Source: Asterella californica
Taxonomy: Eukaryota; Streptophyta; Marchantiopsida; Marchantiales; Aytoniaceae
Direction of reading: 5' to 3'
Assembly: GCA_036924285.1 (NCBI GenBank)
Contig: JAYKYS010000007.1
Span: 62,001 to 126,000, forward strand
DNA: 64,000 nucleotides
Shown here: positions 10,042-19,500 of the stretch, piece by piece
How the letters are laid out: each line of letters opens with the position of its first letter
Position numbering within the stretch: position 1 is the stretch's first letter
Position numbers and translations under genes: made by a program
The notes under the pieces: generated by a model
Databases searched by the model: none
Seen by the model: only the letters and a program-made list of their open reading frames with translations
Told to the model about the DNA's origin: nothing

Positions 10042-11685
10042 CTATATACATCGAGGACAAACCCACCGTCCAGTAGGAACTACACTGAGAGGTGGAGTCA
10101 AACATGACATGTGCCAACCTCTCGAACAACCATCACACAACAACATACGGGCTGCTCCACCAGCAGACCCACACAACATACACCTCAAGTCCGCGCGTAC
10201 AACTGCTAAGCTTGGGTCAACGGTACCATCAATGTTGAGAAGATGACATGGCGCGCAATTACGCACATGGTCCTTCCACACAACACCATCACGGCCCTCT
10301 AACATGAGTACTCCAGAAGGTAACACCTCCCGCACTCGTAAAATAGTGCGCCATGCGATCACATCCAACGTCGTCGGTGCAGTCTGCTGTAGATAGATAT
10401 AATCGCCAGGATGAAACCTGCGAATCGACGACCGATAACCTCCTCCTCGGATAGTCGCATATCGCAACGTGTCTCTATGCTGAGCAATCGCTAGGTTCTC
10501 AAAAGCCATAGGCATAACTCTCCGAAATGTCTCTGCTCGTTGAGAACATGCTCTCACCCACATATCCGGGTCATCAAGGTTCAGCACCTCAGCAGAATCA
10601 TGACGAATGGCCGAAGGTAGATCTGGATCTCGGCCATACAATAGAAAATACGGTGAGAAGGAAGCCAAAGACGCTTGTCGGCTGAAACGGTAACCCATAG
10701 CCAACCATGGTAACTGCACATCCCAGTCTCCCAAGTGGTCCTTCTGCAAGCCATACTTGCGCAATCTTCTCTTCACCGTCTGAACTACCCTCTCTGCCAA
10801 ACCATCCGCCTCAGGATGATCTCGAGATGTAGTCCGATGATCAATCAGCGCCTGATCACACAAGGCCTGAAACTCACCAAGGAACTCTGTACCTTGGTCT
10901 GTCAGCACTTCAGCTGGTGCTCCAAAACGACTCAGCACTCGATCTAAGAACGCGTACGCTGTCCCTTCACTCGCCTTGTCTGATAATGCCACCAACTCAA
11001 TCCACTTAGAGAAGTGCTCCACCATCACCAACACATACGGATGGTGACGTACGGTCAACGGTAAGGGTCCCGCAATATCCAAACTCCAACGATAATCCAA
11101 CCCCATAATCGGTAAGGGATGTAACTGCGGAGTAGGAGCATTAAACTATGCTCGTACTCGATCACAAACCACACATCGTGCGACAAACTGTTGCACATCG
11201 ATGTGCATACCACGCCACCAATACTGTCCTTGGAGTAAACTATGTGTACGCTTCACTCCAAAATGTCCCAACTCCTCATGGGCATGTCGTACTAACTGTG
11301 CCCTCTGGGATGGATGTGGCACTATCCGTACTCTCCCATCACCCCACATTCGAAGTACATGTCGTCCTTCTCGTCGAAATCTCTTCGCTCGTTGAAGGAC
11401 ACGATCTCGCTCCTTGGCACTTACTGTGCCTACTACCACACCAGTACGTAGGTACTCCATCATGGTCACATCATCATGGATATCTCGCTGGTCTGAAACA
11501 CCATCTCCACCCTCAGGATCTGGAGACTCATCATCTACTCTCTGACCAGAGAAAGATACGACTTGGCCCTCCATACTAGAGTTCATGGCCAACACACAAA
11601 GAAAGGCAGATGCATGCCACCCTGGCACTATCTCCTCATCAACCTCGTCATGCCAGCGAGCACCAGTCTGATCCTGCTGACTCGT
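10042..11685 (-). pseudogene. Gyp-M integrase with C-terminal PHD finger
   Basis: Two frames joined by one in-frame TAG at about 11145. First part (11628-11146): the HHCC zinc domain, ending HEELGHFGVKRTH...CVVCDRVRA. Second part (354 residues): the catalytic core with D in SLDIAGPL (residue 10), D in LTDQGTEF (70) and E in ADGLAERV (105), an RNaseH-fold integrase triad, then a chromatin-facing tail. Residues 309-354 form a perfect PHD finger, Cys4-His-Cys3 with spacing C-x2-C-x11-C-x2-C-x4-H-x2-C-x14-C-x2-C, including LLCDGCSRGWH and W.CPRC. PHD fingers generally bind histone H3 tails. Chromoviruses carry a chromodomain at this position; here a PHD finger takes its place, so a role in target-site choice is a reasonable inference. 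The upstream end is cut by Gyp-2. Confidence 0.9.
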
Positions 11686-11899
11686 TGTCGTGTTGTGGTT
11701 CGGCTCCTGTGTGAAATTCCTGTGTAACCTATGTTGTGTTTCTTTTCCGTGTTTCGTGAACCGTATCGCGTAACTCGTCGAACGGTGTGATGAGTGCCAC
11801 GTTTGTGATTATCTGTTTAAGTGATCGCACGGTAGAAGAACGTGCTAAGTCATCGATCTGTGCGCGTTCACTTTAGTGGTCCTTGTCGCCGCATTTGTG

Positions 11900-11906
11900 T
11901 ATAAAA
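11900..11906 (+). promoter_or_regulatory. LTR-A TATA box
   Basis: TATAAAA in the context TTTGTGTATAAAATGG. Transcription would start roughly 30 bases downstream, making the small ORF pair at 12008-12433 the first ORFs of the genomic RNA. The diverged LTR-A' has TATAAGA at 50563-50569 with the same distance to its ORF 1. The 3' LTR copy is at 20307-20313. Confidence 0.7.
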
Positions 11907-12007
11907 TGGTGGGTCGAAGGTTCATACGGCATTCTCTCTCAACGGGTGATTCGTAAGGGTTCTCGGTGGTCTGCATGGAAGAGTGAAGAACTGCATGAGT
12001 GGTGGTT

Positions 12008-12223
12008 ATGGACGGAGGTGTGTTACCGGCTCCGGATCTTCCTTTCCCGAATCCGTTTCACATCAAGCTTCATTGCATCCACCGCGATCACTTTCGACAG
12101 TGGTTAGTTGCGTACTTTGGTGATGAGTTCATGGGGAGGGTGATGGAGTTACAGCTTCCGGTGATCCTTCCAATCGTAACATACGGAGAGACTTGGGATA
12201 TGACGGTGTACATTTTGTTGTGA
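12008..12223 (+). CDS. LTR-encoded small ORF 1
   Basis: 71 residues from ATG at 12008. The copy in LTR-A' (50674-50889) also has exactly 71 residues, with roughly 40 identical by eye; many DNA differences fall at third codon positions. Conserved blocks are APDLP, RDHFR, ILPIVTY and TVYILL. It shares a pattern with ORF 2: W/F-[LIM]-V-x2-[FW]-G-x2-[FY] followed by P-x2-P-[IF]-V. It ends in UGA and, after two sense codons, ORF 2 starts in the same frame. It has no signal peptide; a hydrophobic C-terminal half is visible. Function unknown. It lies in the predicted 5' leader of the transcript, about 1.9 kb before gag. Confidence 0.6.
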   Translation: MDGGVLPAPDLPFPNPFHIKLHCIHRDHFRQWLVAYFGDEFMGRVMELQLPVILPIVTYGETWDMTVYILL

Positions 12224-12229
12224 GGAACG

Positions 12230-12433
12230 ATGGATCTCAACTATCCATCGAACGTTCCTTTCAACCTTTGGGTCGATGTCCGGTGTCATTGCAGACCGAA
12301 GATCAATCATGGGGCTTGGATCGTGAGAAACTTCGGGCAAGAATATTACAATCGAGTGATAGCTTCACCGTTTCCTTTTGTCGTACCTTTTATTGTAGAA
12401 CGTTTCCAGGTTGTAATATTGACGTTGTATTAG
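12230..12433 (+). CDS. LTR-encoded small ORF 2
   Basis: 67 residues from ATG at 12230. The LTR-A' homologue (50896-51111) is 71 residues and shares more than 40 positions by eye, including VPFN, RPK, VRNFG, YYN, IAS, PFVVPFIV and ILTLY at the very end. It is in frame with ORF 1, so readthrough of one UGA would give a two-domain protein of about 140 residues. The stop codon differs between families (TAG here, TGA in LTR-A') while the last five residues are the same, as expected for a real coding end. No known family recognised. Confidence 0.62.
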   Translation: MDLNYPSNVPFNLWVDVRCHCRPKINHGAWIVRNFGQEYYNRVIASPFPFVVPFIVERFQVVILTLY

Positions 12434-14091
12434 TCTGCGGCTCACTGGTTTCATTCTGGTTGAGCGCTTCTGTGTAGTTACGGACCACGAAGAATCCTTC
12501 GACATGCCTCAAGGATTTTCTGAGGTCTTAGAGTGTTGTTGTTGTCTTGTGTCTCCTTGGAGAGTAAAAATTCGTTCTAAGAGAAAAGTTAAGAGGAGAA
12601 AAGACAAAAAGTAAAGTTCTTTTTGCTCTTATTGGTCCACTTTTGGACCAATGGTGTTCTAGCTGATCCTCGCGACGTTTCTGTGGTTTCTGGAGGCTTC
12701 AGAGGTCCATTCGCGAAACGAAGGGTATGGTTGGAGAGCTCTCGACCGGGGCTACAATCTGGGCTGAAGAATCGATCGATTTGACGAAAGTATGAGCGCG
12801 TTATGATCAATTGAGTGGAGGGGGGTGAAATTTGTACCTACTGCTACGTTTCTGGTTGTTCTGAGAGACTCGCGAGGAGTTTTGAGGAGCTGTCTGTTGG
12901 GTTGGAGAACTGACGGCGTGCTGGTCATTTTGATATCAATTTGGTCAGTTTCTTGATCGATTTGGATTCTGAACCGACCGATTGAAGTTGAGAAGTGCAG
13001 ATGGGATAAGGCGGGGACAGCGAACTGTGATAGCCATGGATAGTTTGCTATTGCTTAAGATCTGAGTCGAATTTCTGAGTGAAACTTTCCAGGATTGAAG
13101 AATGTCTTATCAGTAAGATACTTGGGAAGTTTCACCTCAAATGGTCGAGTAGTTTGTTCAGAATCTTGGATCAAATGTACCTGGGTCTGTAAAGCTCTGA
13201 AGTTAGCACAGATTACGGTTTGATCCATATCTGAGAATTGGTTTGAGATTTCGACCTGAAAATTGTTCAGGGTAGGAGTGAAGGGTCCAATCAAGCTTCC
13301 TGTGAAGTTTGATCATCATTGGTCGAGTAGTTTGGAAGGACTGAGATCTCAAAGTTCGAAAATACTTCTGTTATGAGCAGTTTCGGGTTTTTTCGGTATC
13401 ATCTATTGTCAATTTGATCATTTTCGAGCAATTTGGAGAGGAGTTTGTTGCTGAAACTGCCATACCTGCATACAACTCGACATTGGAAGGTGTGGGGCTG
13501 ATTTCAGCTCTTGGTGATGAAGGAGAACGGAGCCACCATGAGTCTTAAGCCGCTGTTTGGGTTCTCGGAGCTGCCAGGTACTACCGCCGTTGGTGCTATA
13601 TTGAGATCTGAATAGTGTTTTGGAGTATGCATGTTTTACCTTGCTGGAATACTTGATAGACCAGGGTGTACAGCAAGTTGTTCGATACTCTATCAAGTTG
13701 ATTGAGTGATCTTAGTATCTTCTGATTGTACTATGAAGTTGTGATAGTTGGATTGATGGCCAGTTAGCGTCGCTGGGGAGCTATTCAGAAGTCAGGCTTC
13801 CAGTGATATAGATGAATAACTTCAGTTAGATAATACAGATCTGAGTATTTTTAGTTAGAATACAAAAGATCTGTTTGTAACACAAGTTTATGCAACCTAT
13901 ACGTAACCTTGGATCGTAGCAAGCTTTAAACTTGAGACGAGCGGATACAAGGTCACTCAGGCTAGAAGAGTAGATAGTGAAACATTTGAGTGGAAACATC
14001 CAGATCTAGATCCAACCTTGTCAATCCACATATCTCTGCACAGCCATATACCCCGTGTATTCCTAGACAGAAAAACACGTTATACGATAGC

Positions 14092-14108
14092 TGGTGAACT
14101 CGACGTGA
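14092..14108 (+). other. Primer-binding site of Gyp-2
   Basis: TGGTGAACTCGACGTGA begins two bases after the LTR. The TGG start pairs with the CCA end of a tRNA. The same 17 bases occur in Gyp-4 (minus strand, 60053 downwards) although that element has a different LTR. I could not assign the tRNA from memory. Confidence 0.75.
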
Positions 14109-14147
14109 AAAGTCTAGGGTGAGAGATACGTGTGTGGTTTTGCCACC

Positions 14148-16529
14148 ATGGACATTGAAGGGTTGGGTCATTACGTAGATGAGGCTTCTACGTCTGGAGA
14201 GGCTCCAAAGGTGACCAAGCTTTCACGGTCTGATATGCGATTGCTTGAGGCATTTGCATTAGTAATGCAACAACAGCAAGCCACTGAACGGAAAGAAGCA
14301 ATGGCTACTAAAGCCTTGCAATCTGTTGTGGGGTTGCTAGATCAGTTTGATGGGAAGAACATATCCAAGTACCTAAAGTACTATTCCCGAGAGATGGAGT
14401 TAAGCAAGGTGCCTGAAAGAGAGATGGTGAGTACATTTGCGCTTGCTGTCGTACCTGAACTACGAGAGCACATGAAGGACATCATCCGATCTCATGGTGC
14501 TACGTGGGAAGGATTTACTCTTCAGCTGAAAGAAGAGTATTCTTTAGAAGATGCAGACCGAGTGACTAAGAAGTCATTCATGGAGTGGGTAAACAAACCC
14601 AACAAAGGGCTTGTTGCCACAGAGCTATTTCGGGAGTATGAGAGACAATTCCTTCAGTTGTCTCGGATGGAGAAGCTCACATTGGAGAACGACAAGGTGG
14701 AGTTGTTTCTACAAGCAGCCAACAATGAATTACAAAGGGAGTTGGAGCTGCTTCTGGAAGATAGGATGGAAGACAACGGACTCACGACTGACTGGAGAAA
14801 AGTCTCTGAAGCAGTGAGTGTACTTGCCAAACGAGAGTACCGAAGAGGGAAGGTGGTGGTAAGACAAGAAGAGAGACCGCCACCGATCATAGTACCTCGT
14901 AGGCAACCAATGGTACCCAATGTGCAAGCACCTATTGTGCATGTACCTCAAGTTCCACTTCCTACTATTCCTGTCCCGAAAGTTGCACCGCAAAGAGATG
15001 CTATGGAAGAGCTGGTAAAAGGGATGAGGGACTTGCAGATCAAGTTAGCAAGGTTGGAAGAGAAGGGAGGAGCACATGATACCAAACTTGCTCCTAAGCA
15101 AGATTATGTACAGAGATGCATTTGGTGTGATAGTTCTGATCATGCTCGAAGAGAGTGTGGTGATTTTGCCAAAACTCTACGAGATGGAGTAGTCTATTGG
15201 AAGGAAGGAAAGATTGCTCTGAAGGATAACGGAGAGATTCTTAGAACCAACTTCGGGAAAGGAGGAATGAAGCAAGTACTGGAGGAGTATCTATCTCAAC
15301 ATGCTACTGCGTCGGTAGAAGCTGCTACTTATGGAGTTGAGGTAGTACGAGAAAGAAGTGCTTCTAAGAAGGATGGAGATACTCTTGATATGTGGAGCCA
15401 TGCGGTAAGCACGAACAAAAGGGGGAAAATGGCAAGGGAGGAGTTGCTCAGAACAGCCACGGCAATCAGGGGTGCTACTGGATGGGATGATCCCGTGGAT
15501 ACAATGTCTGTTCATGCTTATTTGGCGAAGAGTCAACATGAGGCTCTCATGGAGGAGAAGCGCAAACGAGATGAAGCAGGCCCTAGCGAAGAGAGAACAG
15601 CTCTCAAGAGGCAAACAAGAGGAGAAAAGTTCAGACCGGAGATGATGCCTCTACCAGAGGAGACTATGGAAGAAGTCATATCCTCTACTCCCGAGAAGTC
15701 AGAGAAGAGCAGAGGTAAGGAGAAAGGTAAATCTCCTTCATACAAGCTTCAGTCTGATATTGAAGCTGCTACGGATCTGAAAGGAGTACTAGAAGAGAGA
15801 GTACTCAATGCCAGGATCGAGTTTACTTTACGAGAGGTTCTTGGGATTGCCAAGAGGGAGTTTCATGATGTCATTATTGACACCATCAAACGAAAAAGGC
15901 AATTGGCAGGAGAAACCGCTGTGTCTAATGCATTAGACACAAGGATATCAAGAGAGGAAGAGTTAGAACTAGCTCAATGTTGCATCAACCGCAAGGTTCG
16001 GTTTGAGGATGATAACGATGACAAGGTCCCTAGCCATTACACTAGAGGACATTGGGCTAGAGCTACTACCGAAGCCTTAGTGAAGGTAGGAGAGATGACA
16101 GATCCGGTGGTTGCTCTCATTGATCATGGATCAGAGATCAATATTGTTTCTAAGAACATCTACAAGCAAGGTGGATGGCCTGTTGATATAGATCATGGTT
16201 GGATGATCAGAACAGCGAACAACACACGAGGAGAACTCTATGGAGCTTGTCCTGATGTGAAAGTAAAGGTGGGAGATGTAACTATTGAACAAAACTTCTT
16301 TGTTCAAGATAGTACATCATACCCGGTGATACTCGGTCAACCTTACATTACAGCTGTGAGGATGGAGACCAAGGTTTTGGATGATGGATCTGCTTATGCA
16401 CGGATCAGAAGTCAGGATGGCAAGAGAGCGGTACAGTTTCTAACTGTATCAGCAAACCACGAGCGGAACAGAGATTATCTGAGGGGTGGTTCCTTGCCTA
16501 AGGTCACGGAGGAGTTCAAGGATTTTTGA
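14148..16529 (+). CDS. Gyp-2 Gag-protease polyprotein
   Basis: Starts at ATG 14148 in the Kozak-like context GCCACCATGG; 793 residues. An N-terminal capsid-like region (MQQQQATERKEAMATKALQ, KPNKGL) is followed by a proline-rich linker and zinc knuckle CIWCDSSDHARREC (CX2CX4HX4C, residue 324 on), then a charged coiled region and a C-terminal aspartic protease with the active-site loop LIDHGSEIN (Asp about 659) and VILGQPYI (about 728). Gag packages genomic RNA in virus-like particles; the protease matures the polyproteins. Unlike most Ty3/gypsy elements, the protease belongs to the gag ORF and RT begins in a new frame. The same arrangement can be traced in Gyp-1 and Gyp-4. Confidence 0.95.
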   Translation: MDIEGLGHYVDEASTSGEAPKVTKLSRSDMRLLEAFALVMQQQQATERKEAMATKALQSVVGLLDQFDGKNISKYLKYYSREMELSKVPEREMVSTFALAVVPELREHMKDIIRSHGATWEGFTLQLKEEYSLEDADRVTKKSFMEWVNKPNKGLVATELFREYERQFLQLSRMEKLTLENDKVELFLQAANNELQRELELLLEDRMEDNGLTTDWRKVSEAVSVLAKREYRRGKVVVRQEERPPPIIVPRRQPMVPNVQAPIVHVPQVPLPTIPVPKVAPQRDAMEELVKGMRDLQIKLARLEEKGGAHDTKLAPKQDYVQRCIWCDSSDHARRECGDFAKTLRDGVVYWKEGKIALKDNGEILRTNFGKGGMKQVLEEYLSQHATASVEAATYGVEVVRERSASKKDGDTLDMWSHAVSTNKRGKMAREELLRTATAIRGATGWDDPVDTMSVHAYLAKSQHEALMEEKRKRDEAGPSEERTALKRQTRGEKFRPEMMPLPEETMEEVISSTPEKSEKSRGKEKGKSPSYKLQSDIEAATDLKGVLEERVLNARIEFTLREVLGIAKREFHDVIIDTIKRKRQLAGETAVSNALDTRISREEELELAQCCINRKVRFEDDNDDKVPSHYTRGHWARATTEALVKVGEMTDPVVALIDHGSEINIVSKNIYKQGGWPVDIDHGWMIRTANNTRGELYGACPDVKVKVGDVTIEQNFFVQDSTSYPVILGQPYITAVRMETKVLDDGSAYARIRSQDGKRAVQFLTVSANHERNRDYLRGGSLPKVTEEFKDF
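16522..16529 (+). promoter_or_regulatory. Putative -1 frameshift site between protease and RT
   Basis: The gag-protease frame ends GAT TTT TGA. The same bases read in the -1 frame give TTT TTG ACA and enter pol directly. A run of five T immediately before a UGA is a classic slippery context. No other start codon lies near the beginning of the pol frame, which favours recoding over independent initiation. I did not model a downstream pseudoknot. Confidence 0.55.
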
Positions 16530-19500
16530 CAAGTACTGCTATAGAGCGAGGACATAGTGGTACACTAGAGAAGGTACTCTCGCTAGAGAAAGAAAGTGCT
16601 TTTTGTACAGGAGTTGTGAGATTTTCTGGGAGTGGATTTGCTACACATACACGACTTGCTGACTTGCAGAAGTGGGAGCAGAAAGTTGTGCAAAAAACTG
16701 AAAAAGATCTAAAGAGAGTTGGTGTGCTTGAAGAGGATGATAAGATAGAAGGTGTTTATTTGGAGTTAGGATTGGGAGATTTCATCGATGAACTTGCTAT
16801 GCATGAGCAAGAAGATGAGGATCATGTGGTGGAAGTACACTCTAGGGAGCTCTATACAGCTATAGAGTCATTCGTAGATCCTGAAGTTAGAGTTGATACT
16901 AGGTACAAAACGGTAGACAAGAAGGTAAAACCTGTTGCTCAGCCATTACCTAGTGATTCTAACCAGCGAGTCCAACAATCTTCGAAGGAGAAAAGCTTGA
17001 GAGATCTTAGCCGGGTCGGTCACAAGTTCACTGAAGCTACGCTCAAGGAGTTGAAGGTTGGTTCAGCAGATTTTCTTTTGTCTGTGGAGGAGAATAGGTT
17101 TAGGGAGATGTTAACTAGGCACGGGAAAGCTTTTGCTTTTGAAGCCTCAGAAATCGGATGTGTAGATCCTAGCATTGTGACGCCAATGATCATATTCACA
17201 GTTCCACATGCTCCTTGGGATTTGAGGCCAATTCCTGTACCTAGAGCGCATCTACCGAAACTCATAGAGCTCTTGAAGGAGAAGATGCAGATGAAGATCT
17301 TGGAACCATCGTTTGCACCATACTCTAGTCGTTGGTTTACAGTACCAAAGAAGAGTGGTGCATTACGGTTCATCCAAGATATGCAACCTGTGAACCAAGT
17401 GACCATCAGAAATACAGGCATAGGACCTATCGTCGGAGAGTTTGCTGAAGCGTTTGCTGGGAGGGCTATTTACTCTATAGGAGATCTTTACTCTGGATAC
17501 GATCAGTTTCAACTTGCTGAACAGAGTAGAGATATCACCACCATGAGGACACCGTTGGGATTGGTCAGAATGTGTACACTACCACAAGGAGCAACAAACT
17601 CGGTAGCGCACATGATGAACGGGATGAACAAGGTTCTCCGTGAGTTCATTCCTGAGAAGACCATGCCTTTCTTGGATGACATTCCAATTAAGGGATGCGT
17701 TGAGGAGGAGAAAGATGAGACAATGGATCAGAAGGGGTGTAGAAACTTTGTTGCTGATCACATTTCAGATTGTGATAAAATCTTATCACGACTTGAAGAG
17801 GCGCACTTGACACTATCAGGTGCCAAGTCTTCATTTGGAGTGCGAGAGGTTGTGATTGTGGGGCACTTATGTGGATGGTTTGGACGCAAGCCTGATCCTG
17901 GTAAAGTGGATGCTATACGGCGGATGAAGGATACTTGTGGTTCAACAACGGAGGTGAGAAGGTTTCTTGGAGCTTGTGTCTTCTATCATGTGTGGATTCC
18001 ACATTTTGCACATGTGGCTGATCCTCTTTACGATCTGTTGAGAAAGCACAAGAGGTTTGCATGGGAGGAGAGACATACCGAGGCGATTCAGAGATTGAAG
18101 CAGTTGTTATCTTCTCCACCTGTACTTCGTCGTGTGAGCTACGAGGATAGCAAACCAGTGATACTTACTGTTGATACTAGTCCGATAGCCATTGGATGGG
18201 CAGTAGGACAAGATGATGAAGAAGAGAATCGGTTTGCAGTCAGATTTGGAGCAAAGGTGTTGAGTGAGCGACATAGAAACTATCCTCAAGTGAAGAGAGA
18301 GTTATGGGGAGTAGTTACAGCTATGAAAGCTGAAAAGGACTATTTGATTGGAGCGCCAGTAATAGTAGAAACAGATTGTTTACCACTATTAGGGATGATT
18401 ACAAACTGTAACACTCCTGATATTGCTATGCTACGCTGGATTGCTTACATCAAGTCCTTAAATCCTGAGTTCCGACACATAGCGGGGAAGAACAATCCAG
18501 TAGCTGATATGTTATCTCGTGCGAGGTATGAGGATGAGGAGGAGATGATAGAAGATACAGAAGATGTTGGTACTACTGTTTTCTGTAGAGCTCAAGGAGG
18601 TGAGAGTGAGCATTCGAAACCGTTCATGGAGGAGCTATATGAAGGAGAATGGATAGACATAGGACGTTATCTAAGTCTGTTGACTAGACAGCCAGGATGG
18701 AGTGATGCCCACTTTAAACAAATCAGGAGGAAGGCTTATAACTACTTGCTACAAGGTGGTTATTTGTGGAAACATGCTAAGCAAGGTGGTAAGATGCCAC
18801 AAAGGGTTGTGTGCAAGGTTGACATGCAGAAGTTACTCATGCAGGAGTTTCATGAGAGCTTGTGGGCAGGACATAGAGGTATTTATGCCACCTTTACAAA
18901 GCTGAAGGAGAGATATTGGTGGCGTAACATGTACAGAGATGTAGTTCAATTTGTGGAGACATGCCAAACTTGTCAAGAGTATTCAGGAATTCGGCATCGA
19001 GATGGATTACGTCCTACTTATCCACTTGCAATGCATTATAAGTGGGTAGTAGATCTTGTTATTATGCCAGTTGGTATATGGCAGATGCGATACTTAGTTT
19101 TGGCACGTGAGGATTTGTCCAACCAAGTGGAAGGGCGAGCCTTACGGACAAAATCCACAGAGGGAGTCTGCAAATTCTTGTTGGAAGATGTGATTTGTAG
19201 ATATGGTTGTGTTGGGAAGATCACGGCTGATCGAGGGGAGTTGAACAATGATGAGGCTAAAGCGTTCTTCAAGAGGTGTGGTGTGAAGTTAGCTCTCACC
19301 ACAACCTACAATCCGGAAGGTAATGCGAAGAGTGAACGTGGTCATCCTCCTATTGTGAAAGCTATTGTGAAAGCTTGCAAGGGGAGGGCAAGAGAATGGC
19401 CAAGATTTCTTCCGTTTGCATTATGGGCAGATCGTTCGACTCATAGTTCAGTTATGGGATATATGCCGGCGGAGTTGATGCAGGGGCAGAAACCTATCAT

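Larger units (their letters stand above)
11686..14089 (+). repeat. 5' LTR of Gyp-2 (LTR-A)
   Basis: Runs from TGTCGTGTTGTGG to ACGTTATACGATA. It is unusually long, ends in TA rather than CA, and has a TATAAAA box at 11900-11906. It encodes two small ORFs (12008-12223, 12230-12433) followed by a CCAAT-type palindrome (12631-12652). The diverged relative LTR-A' ends in CACGACA, so the TA end may be a C-to-T change that was copied to both LTRs. Confidence 0.95.

Noticed and set aside
10042..10182. RING finger instead of PHD
   Set aside because: The order Cys4-His-Cys3 with C-x4-H-x2-C and a Trp two residues before the last Cys pair is the PHD signature; a RING would have Cys3-His-Cys4.
11148..11579. 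Open frame of 143 codons opposite the Gyp-M integrase
   Set aside because: It is antisense to the HHCC/integrase frame, has no domain, and its composition mirrors the coding strand.
11883..12107. 74-codon frame starting MSPHLCIKWW in LTR-A
   Set aside because: It starts before the TATA box, overlaps ORF 1 in another frame, and has no counterpart in LTR-A'.
12193..12477. 94-codon frame overlapping small ORF 2 in LTR-A
   Set aside because: It is a different frame over the same DNA and is not conserved in LTR-A', whereas ORF 2 is.
13055..13294. 79-codon minus-strand frame repeated in all LTR-A copies
   Set aside because: It recurs only because the LTR is repeated; no homologous frame is visible in LTR-A'.
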